A stretch of DNA of 19,716 bases, taken from contig JABMMK010000049.1 of the NCBI GenBank assembly GCA_013205605.1, forward strand, positions 1 to 19,716. Direction: 5' to 3'. The notes beneath the pieces were generated by a model. It was given only the letters and a program-made list of their open reading frames with translations. It ran no database searches and had not been told where the DNA came from. Position 1 is the stretch's first letter. Every line of letters begins with the position of its first letter. This document shows positions 14,180 through 19,716 of this stretch, in pieces. Origin of the DNA: Cytophagales bacterium. GTDB taxonomy: Bacteria; Bacteroidota; Bacteroidia; Cytophagales; Spirosomataceae. Position numbers and translations under genes: made by a program.

Positions 14180-14962
14180 TTAAGCCCCGGGATATCCCTG
14201 AGCTTTCCACAATTCTGTTAATTCGGTGAATTCAGGAACTCCTAATTGCTCAGCTCTTTTGGTTAATAGGGGATGATCAGGTAATTGCAAGGACCTAAGG
14301 GCATTCCTAAGTGTTTTCCTCCTTTGATTAAAAGCCATTTTGACCAAAGCTTTAAATTTTGCGGGATCACATTCGAGTTTTTTGTCCCAATTTCGAACCA
14401 ATCGTATCACGCCAGAATTAACTTTTGGGGGCGGAACAAACACTTCAGGTCCTAGACTAAATAAATATTCGATGTCATAATGGGCTTGTAGTAAAACACT
14501 CAAAATCCCATAATCTTTATTGCCAGGTTTTGCAGCTAATCGTACCGCCACCTCCTTTTGTAGCATGCCAACAATTTCCACGCATTGATCTTTATATTCT
14601 AGGACTCTGAAAAATATTTGTGTGGAGATGAAGTATGGAAAATTACCCACAATCCCGAATTTTTCTTCACCAAAAATGTTTTCTAATGGATACCGAAGAA
14701 AGTCGCCGTCGATCAACCTCGGTCCGGTAAACTCAAGGTAATTTTTTCTTAAGTAGGCAACGGATTCCTGATCTATCTCAATTAATGAAGTTTGGTATTC
14801 CGTTTTTTTGACTAAAAACTGTGTCAAAACCCCCATTCCTGGCCCTATTTCCAATACTTTGTTATAGGCACCATTCGGTTGAAGCCCATCCACAATTCGC
14901 TTAGCAGCGTCCAAATCCTTTAAAAAATGCTGTCCTAGACTTTTCTTTGCTCTTACTTGCAC
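14180..14962 (-). CDS. rsmA: 16S rRNA dimethyladenosine transferase
   Basis: A 260-residue SAM-dependent enzyme that dimethylates two adjacent adenosines in the 3'-terminal hairpin of 16S rRNA during small-subunit assembly; its loss gives kasugamycin resistance. Motifs: LGQHFLKD (9-16), SAM loop EIGPGMGVLT (38-47), acidic IEID (61-64), catalytic NFPYFIS (107-113), FVPPPKVNS (175-183) and FNQRRKTLRN (211-220). Motif IV has phenylalanine where E. coli has asparagine (NLPYNIS). The start is GTG at 14962; it gives MQVRAKKSLGQHF, the right N-terminal length, and no ATG lies nearby upstream. It is divergent from the histidine kinase gene, with 71 bp between them. Confidence 0.95.
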   Translation of the reverse strand: MQVRAKKSLGQHFLKDLDAAKRIVDGLQPNGAYNKVLEIGPGMGVLTQFLVKKTEYQTSLIEIDQESVAYLRKNYLEFTGPRLIDGDFLRYPLENIFGEEKFGIVGNFPYFISTQIFFRVLEYKDQCVEIVGMLQKEVAVRLAAKPGNKDYGILSVLLQAHYDIEYLFSLGPEVFVPPPKVNSGVIRLVRNWDKKLECDPAKFKALVKMAFNQRRKTLRNALRSLQLPDHPLLTKRAEQLGVPEFTELTELWKAQGYPGA

Positions 14963-14979
14963 GTGCGCCTCTGGGTTTA

Positions 14980-15012
14980 TTGAGTAAAATTAAGCCCTTT
15001 TTCGTACATTTA
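14980..15012 (+). promoter_or_regulatory. Possible histidine kinase promoter
   Basis: TTG at 14980-14982, 22 bases, then TACATTTA at 15005-15012, one mismatch from TAnnTTTG. The spacing equals that of the alkB and mgtE promoters and the start point would fall about 17 bases before the ATG at 15034. The mismatch at the last, usually conserved G lowers the confidence. Confidence 0.3.
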
Positions 15013-15033
15013 AGCAAAATTTTAAATTTACCC

Positions 15034-18000
15034 ATGGAGCAGGCTTCCACTGATAATTTGATAAGGACATTAGAGGGCGTAAAGCTTTTTGGTCTTATTA
15101 TGTCAACGGACGGGATCATTGTCCATGCCAACGCCTTTACTCATACGATTTTAGGCTACGAGCCTTCGGAATTAAATGGGAAAGATTTTTTCTCCTCCCT
15201 ATTGCCCCCAGAAGAAAGCGAAGCTAGACGTGCTTCATTTAATAAGGCGATTGATTCTGGTGGATTATTTGAAGAAAGAGAAAGGAATTACATCACCAAA
15301 ACGGGTGCCGTAAAGTGGGTGGAGGTTTCTTCCACCATCGTGAGTGAATCAGACTCAAATACCTTTTTAAGTATCATTGGCGAGGATGTCACGGAACGAA
15401 AAAAGGTGACTGAGGCGCTAAATAGATCGAATTCCCAACTTCAAGACTTGATCAATAATACGACCGACTTAATCCAAATAACAGGTATTTCGGGTCGGTT
15501 TTTGTTTGTCAATAAGGCATGGCTTGAAACCATGGGGTATACGGAAGAGGAAGCAAAGGATTTGAAATTACAGGATGTCTTGCACCCAGAGTTTGCCCAC
15601 AAAACGATCGATCAATTCACAAAACTTAGTAAAGGGGAAGAGTTAACTGAATTTACCGCCGTTTTTAAGCGTAAGGATGGTCGACGATTATATGTCAGTG
15701 GCTCGGTGACTTGTCGGTTTGAAAAGGGGATGCCAACAGCCTATCGGTGTATTTTACATAATTCAACCGCAAAAGTTCGAGCAGAGCGAGCCAATAAATT
15801 GTTTTCTTCCATTGCCCAAGTGGCGATAAATTCCACGAATCTGGATGATTTGTATGTGAATATCCACAAACAATTAGGGGAGGTGATCGACGTAAAGAAT
15901 TTCTTTATTGCGCAATATGATCCGGCTAAAAGCTTTCTGTATTTCCCTTATTATATTGATGAATATTTTAATTCTAGGGTTCATTTTACGAAGCGAAAAT
16001 TAGGCAATGGTTTGACTGAATATGCCATTATGGCCAATAAGCCATTGATTTTGCATGATGACGAAATTCATAAATTGGCCCAGGAAAAGGTCATTTATTT
16101 GTATGGTGTGGTGCCTAAAGTAATGCTTTGTGTGCCTTTACGAATTGGTGATCGGGTTACCGGTATTATTGGGGTTAAATCGTATGAGAGGGTGAACAAG
16201 TACGAAAATCGCGATTTAGAATTATTGGATTTTATCTCGGGTCAAGTAGCGCTTGCCATTGCCAGGAAACAAGCAGAAGAGGCATTGGCGCGTGAAACAG
16301 CTCGATTAAGTGCTATTTTTGAAGGTAGTTCTCATTTAATGTGGTCGGTCAACAAGCGATTGATGCTGACCAGTTTTAACCTTGAGTATGCTGAGTTGTT
16401 AGAGGAGCAGCTTAATATGAAGCCTCAATTAAATTTTTCAGCCGAAACCATGGGCTTTAAATTGTTGTCTCCGGAAGAGCGACGTCCCTTGGAAGATAAA
16501 TACAAAGCAGCTTTTCGGGGCAAAAAACAACATTTTGAGTTGGAGTTACAGACGAAGGGGGGCGTTGAAAAGTGGCTTGAAGTTTATTTAAACCCAATTT
16601 TGTCCCAGGGGTCCATTCAAGAAGTTTCCGGTATCGCTCGTGATATTACTGATTTAAAAAAATATCAAAGAGAATTAGTCTTAGCCCGTGAACAGGCGGA
16701 ATATTCCCTAAAAGTGAAGGAGCAGTTTTTGGCGAATATGAGTCATGAGATTCGTACGCCAATGAATGGAGTGATTGGCATGGTGGATATGCTGAGTGAT
16801 ACGAGCTTGGATACAGAACAAAAGGATTATGTTCAAACGATCAAAAAATCATCGGATACGCTTTTAAATATTTTAAATGATATTTTAGATTTAGCGAAAA
16901 TTGAAGCAGGTAAAATGGCTTTGCATCCTCGAGATATTATTTTAAGAGATGTTTTTGAGCGTTTGATGGCTTTGTTCTCTCAAATCGCTAAGCACAAAGG
17001 CAATACTTTGTCCTTTGATTTGGCTGCTGATATACCTGAATGTGTACAAGTAGATGAAACACGATTGTTGCAAGTATTATCTAATCTGACTTCAAATGCA
17101 CTCAAATTTACGGAGAACGGTAACATTCAAATTGACGTTTCGGTCTTAAATAAAATAGATGATCGGTTTGATTTACATGTCAAAGTTTCGGATACGGGCG
17201 TTGGCATTAGCAAGGCCGATTTAAAAATATTGTTTAATTCGTTTCAGCAACTTGATAATTCTACGACAAAAGTTCATGGGGGAACAGGCTTAGGCTTGGC
17301 TATTTCTCGGGAGATATGTAAACTGATGGACGGGGATGTGGGCGTGGAATCGACGGTCGGTGTGGGAAGTATTTTTTGGTTTACGATTAATTTAAAAATA
17401 GGAGACCGTGCGTTTGCTATTGAACATAAGGATGATAAGACGTTTGAGATTAGCGGGAAATTGAGTGAGTTAAGGCCCACTATTTTATTGGTCGACGACA
17501 ATGCAACCAATAGAAAAGTCGCGAGTCAAATTTTGGTTAGGTCGGGATGTCAGGTTGATTCAGTGTCAAGCGGAAAAGAGGCCATTTTACAATTGCAGTC
17601 TGTTGTGACTTATGACTTGGTTTTGATGGATATTCAAATGCCTGAGATGGATGGAATGGAAACAACCAAGCAATTAAAAGACTTGAATATCATTGATTTA
17701 CCCCCAATTATAGCCATGACAGCTTACGCGATGAAAGAAGACCGGGATCGGTTTTTAGCCGTGGGTATGGATGATTATTTAGCCAAACCCATCCGCGCCC
17801 AATCTTTAATTGAGATGGTGACTCAATGGGTTACAGGGAAAAAAGCAAAAAATCAAAAGAAGAAAGCAGGTAAATCTGTAAAAAATAAAATCAATTTGGT
17901 GGTGGATATTGACGTAATAAAAGCATTATCTGAGGCCATGGGAGGGGATTTAGTTTTTGTAAAAGGGATGTTAGTTGAGTTTATCGCAGAAGCCAAGGAA

Positions 18001-18231
18001 CAAATAGCATCCGCTGAAAAGGCCTATAAATTGAATGATTGTCCGGGCGTTCAGTCTGAATTGCATACCTTAAAAGGAAATTCTGGGACTTTGGGCGCTT
18101 CGCAAGTATATGAAATTTGTACAAAGATTGAGGCTAAGGCTAAGGTCTGTGATTTTACAAACTTTGAAATAGAAATAGAGGCGCTTACATCTGCATTACT
18201 TACATTTGAAATTGAAATAGTAAAACTTTAA
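15034..18231 (+). CDS. Soluble PAS/GAF hybrid histidine kinase with REC and HPt
   Basis: A 1065-residue cytoplasmic phosphorelay protein without membrane segments. I take the ATG at 15034; the frame extends upstream to a TTG at 14947, but that would overlap rsmA and the putative promoter. Approximate domains: PAS 10-122, PAS 130-250, GAF 255-410, PAS 420-542, HisKA with H571 (MSHEIRTPMNG), HATPase with N688 (NALKFTENG), D720 (SDTGVGIS) and GGTGLGLA 749-756, receiver with D821/D822, phospho-acceptor D866 (LMDIQMP), T896 and K918, and a C-terminal HPt with H1011 (LHTLKGNSG). All catalytic residues are present, so phosphate can pass His-Asp-His inside one chain and then to a separate response regulator, which is not in the window. 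The input signal is unknown; PAS and GAF domains suggest small molecules, redox or haem. An acetyl xylan esterase gene follows after 12 bp. Confidence 0.93.
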   Translation: MEQASTDNLIRTLEGVKLFGLIMSTDGIIVHANAFTHTILGYEPSELNGKDFFSSLLPPEESEARRASFNKAIDSGGLFEERERNYITKTGAVKWVEVSSTIVSESDSNTFLSIIGEDVTERKKVTEALNRSNSQLQDLINNTTDLIQITGISGRFLFVNKAWLETMGYTEEEAKDLKLQDVLHPEFAHKTIDQFTKLSKGEELTEFTAVFKRKDGRRLYVSGSVTCRFEKGMPTAYRCILHNSTAKVRAERANKLFSSIAQVAINSTNLDDLYVNIHKQLGEVIDVKNFFIAQYDPAKSFLYFPYYIDEYFNSRVHFTKRKLGNGLTEYAIMANKPLILHDDEIHKLAQEKVIYLYGVVPKVMLCVPLRIGDRVTGIIGVKSYERVNKYENRDLELLDFISGQVALAIARKQAEEALARETARLSAIFEGSSHLMWSVNKRLMLTSFNLEYAELLEEQLNMKPQLNFSAETMGFKLLSPEERRPLEDKYKAAFRGKKQHFELELQTKGGVEKWLEVYLNPILSQGSIQEVSGIARDITDLKKYQRELVLAREQAEYSLKVKEQFLANMSHEIRTPMNGVIGMVDMLSDTSLDTEQKDYVQTIKKSSDTLLNILNDILDLAKIEAGKMALHPRDIILRDVFERLMALFSQIAKHKGNTLSFDLAADIPECVQVDETRLLQVLSNLTSNALKFTENGNIQIDVSVLNKIDDRFDLHVKVSDTGVGISKADLKILFNSFQQLDNSTTKVHGGTGLGLAISREICKLMDGDVGVESTVGVGSIFWFTINLKIGDRAFAIEHKDDKTFEISGKLSELRPTILLVDDNATNRKVASQILVRSGCQVDSVSSGKEAILQLQSVVTYDLVLMDIQMPEMDGMETTKQLKDLNIIDLPPIIAMTAYAMKEDRDRFLAVGMDDYLAKPIRAQSLIEMVTQWVTGKKAKNQKKKAGKSVKNKINLVVDIDVIKALSEAMGGDLVFVKGMLVEFIAEAKEQIASAEKAYKLNDCPGVQSELHTLKGNSGTLGASQVYEICTKIEAKAKVCDFTNFEIEIEALTSALLTFEIEIVKL

Positions 18232-18243
18232 ACCACATTAATT

Positions 18244-19539
18244 ATGTTGAAACGTATTCAGTTTATTGGATTATTGTCCATCATGGCCATGTCTGTGGCA
18301 TTGGGCCAACCCACAGAAAAAATTATTAAGGTTGCCGTTGCTGCTGATCATGCAAATTGGAATTATCAGTTGGGAGAGAAAGTAAATTTTACCATTACGG
18401 TAACCAAGAATGGAAGTCTTGTTCCCAATGCTTCAGTTCGCTATGAAATAGGACCTGAGAAACAGGATCCTACACAAAAGAAATCGGCGATTGCATCTAC
18501 TGGCATTATTAAAGTTGATGGTGGAACGCTATCCAAAGCAGGATTTCTTCGTTGCATAGCCATCGCTGAAGTCGACGGAAAGGAGTATCGCAATCTTGCC
18601 ACGGCGGGATTTGCTCCTGGAAACATTCAGCCAACTGTTGAGAATCCTGCAGACTTTGACATATTTTGGGAAAAGGCCAAAGAGGATTTGGCTAAGATTC
18701 CGATGGACGCAAAGATGACTTTGATGCCAGAAAGGTGTACGGAGAAAACGAATGTTTATCACGTTAATTTGCAAAATTATCGTTTGGGTTCTCGGCTGTA
18801 TGGAATTTTATGTGTACCTAAAAAGGAGGGAAAATACCCAGCTTTATTGCAGGTTCCCGGAGCCGGTGTACGTGCATATGGAGGAGACATCGCCACGGCT
18901 GAGAAAGGTGTAATCACTTTTCAAATAGGCATTCATGGGGTTCCTGTGGACATGAACCCAACAGTTTATACCGACTTAGGAGCGGGTGCATTATCCAGTT
19001 ATTTTAATTATAATATGGACGATAAAGATCGTTTTTATTACAAGAGAGTGTATTTAGGATGCGTTCGTGCGAATGATTTTCTGACGAGTTTACCTCAATA
19101 TGATGGTACCAATTTGGCGGTTACTGGGGGAAGTCAAGGAGGAGCTTTGTCGATTATTACCGCAGCTTTAGATGCACGAGTTAAAACTTTAGGGGCTTTT
19201 TATCCAGCACTATCGGACGTAACAGGTTATTTGTTTGACCGTGCAGGTGGCTGGCCACATTATTTTGATAAAGCAAATAGGTTGGCGAATGAGAAAAAGG
19301 ATAAAATATCAACCATATCTTATTACGATGTGGTGAATTTCGCTCGTCGAGTGAAAGTTCCTGGGTATTATTCTTGGGGATATAATGATGAAACTTGTCC
19401 GCCAACTTCCATGTACGCGGCATATAATGTTATATCAGCTCCGAAAGAATTATACTTAGCGCTAGACACGGGCCACTGGACTTATCCTGAACAAGGTGAG
19501 AAAATGAATGCTTGGTTGGTGAGTCGTTTAAAACCTTAG
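18244..19539 (+). CDS. Secreted acetyl xylan esterase (AXE1 family)
   Basis: A 431-residue exported alpha/beta hydrolase. Signal peptide: MLKRIQ, hydrophobic core, cleavage near ALGQ (19-22). Residues about 28-125 form a beta-rich N-terminal domain (VNFTITVTKNG, then strands up to ATAGFAP), and the catalytic domain follows from PADFDIFWEKAK (135-146). The triad is S297 (GGSQGG), D382 (GYNDETCPP) and H411 (TGHW); the GAGVRAYGG segment (206-214) supplies the oxyanion region. Enzymes of this group remove acetyl groups from xylan or acetylated oligosaccharides. The gene begins 12 bp after the histidine kinase stop with no promoter in between, so it is probably co-transcribed with it, and ends at the hairpin at 19590. 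No type IX secretion C-terminal domain is seen, so a periplasmic site is likely. Confidence 0.9.
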   Translation: MLKRIQFIGLLSIMAMSVALGQPTEKIIKVAVAADHANWNYQLGEKVNFTITVTKNGSLVPNASVRYEIGPEKQDPTQKKSAIASTGIIKVDGGTLSKAGFLRCIAIAEVDGKEYRNLATAGFAPGNIQPTVENPADFDIFWEKAKEDLAKIPMDAKMTLMPERCTEKTNVYHVNLQNYRLGSRLYGILCVPKKEGKYPALLQVPGAGVRAYGGDIATAEKGVITFQIGIHGVPVDMNPTVYTDLGAGALSSYFNYNMDDKDRFYYKRVYLGCVRANDFLTSLPQYDGTNLAVTGGSQGGALSIITAALDARVKTLGAFYPALSDVTGYLFDRAGGWPHYFDKANRLANEKKDKISTISYYDVVNFARRVKVPGYYSWGYNDETCPPTSMYAAYNVISAPKELYLALDTGHWTYPEQGEKMNAWLVSRLKP

Positions 19540-19589
19540 TCTAAACGCTTAATCAGTACATATTGGCTGATATTTAAAATTTTCAAACA

Positions 19590-19617
19590 AAAAAGCCAGC
19601 TGATAAGCTGGCTTTTT
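19590..19617. terminator. Bidirectional hairpin terminator
   Basis: A perfect 12-bp stem (left arm 19590-19601, right arm 19606-19617) with a GATA loop. The core AGCCAGCT/AGCTGGCT is flanked by a run of A on the left and T on the right, so it can terminate transcription from both sides. It lies 50 bp after the esterase stop and 21 bp after the end of the minus-strand frame at the right edge, in keeping with a tail-to-tail junction. Confidence 0.9.
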
Positions 19618-19638
19618 CAATGATAAAATCACCGTAAA

Positions 19639-19716
19639 TTAAGGAATCATTTCACTTGAAAAATTCTGAAAACAAACGGGTCTAGTGAATCGATAAATGG
19701 CTTGTGTTCCTACGGA
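19639..19716 (-). CDS. Probable 3' end of a minus-strand gene
   Basis: On the minus strand one frame is open from the window edge for 25 codons and ends in TAA at 19639-19641; the other two frames are closed quickly. The hairpin just beyond suits the end of a gene. The C-terminus (…QAIYRFTRPVCFQNFSSEMIP) is too short to identify. It could still be chance, as 25 open codons are not rare. Confidence 0.4.
   Translation of the reverse strand, partial: SVGTQAIYRFTRPVCFQNFSSEMIP

Noticed and set aside
18244..19539. Type IX secretion cargo
   Set aside because: I looked for a conserved C-terminal sorting domain in the esterase, and also in the DUF1080, DUF1566 and phosphoesterase proteins; their ends are normal domain ends.
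1..19716. CRISPR arrays, tRNA or rRNA genes, insertion sequences, toxin-antitoxin or phage-defence genes
   Set aside because: No regularly spaced repeats, no tRNA-like cloverleaf, no transposase or nuclease motifs, and no terminal inverted repeats with target duplications were found.

Overview
The window looks like chromosomal DNA of a Bacteroidota bacterium, most likely of the order Cytophagales. The evidence is: A+T-rich DNA; many exported proteins with signal peptides ending in the phylum-typical Gly-Gln or Ala-Gln junction; promoters of the TAnnTTTG / TTG type instead of sigma70 boxes; almost no Shine-Dalgarno sequences; and a large periplasmic TPR protein encoded next to a TonB-receptor-like barrel. 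There is no rRNA, tRNA, CRISPR array, insertion sequence or phage gene. Gene density is very high and no gap exceeds about 140 bp.

Layout. (1) 2-2013, plus strand: the 3' part of a six-hairpin (alpha/alpha)6-barrel glycosidase-like gene that enters from outside the window, coupled by a TAATG junction to a Tat-exported metallophosphoesterase. (2) 2010-3119, minus: an outer-membrane barrel protein of unknown function with a tandem N-terminal repeat. (3) 3181-4239, plus: an AlkB-type non-haem diiron alkane hydroxylase with all histidine motifs, divergent from (2). (4) 4226-5480, minus: a two-gene unit for a DUF1566 lectin-fold protein and a DUF1080 (3-keto-disaccharide hydrolase-like) protein. 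(5) 5628-10990, plus: a 968-residue TPR protein, a plug-less TonB-receptor-like barrel 2 bp downstream, and a small lipoprotein with its own probable promoter. (6) 10987-14962, minus: rsmA, then a tight cluster mgtE, dtd, MazG-like pyrophosphohydrolase and D-2-hydroxyacid dehydrogenase with 3-bp, TAATG and ATGA junctions. (7) 15034-19539, plus: a soluble PAS/GAF hybrid histidine kinase with receiver and HPt domains, then a secreted acetyl xylan esterase. (8) A strong hairpin terminator at 19590-19617 and the probable end of a minus-strand gene at the right edge.

How the genes work together. Housekeeping functions sit in block 6: rRNA dimethylation, Mg2+ uptake, clearing D-aminoacyl-tRNA and non-canonical nucleotides. 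Blocks 1, 4 and the end of 7 encode exported carbohydrate-active proteins, so the organism probably lives on plant or algal glycans. Block 5 is the best candidate for an undescribed envelope machine. Three of the four tail-to-tail gene junctions overlap at their stop codons and leave no room for a terminator; the fourth carries the only clear hairpin in the window.
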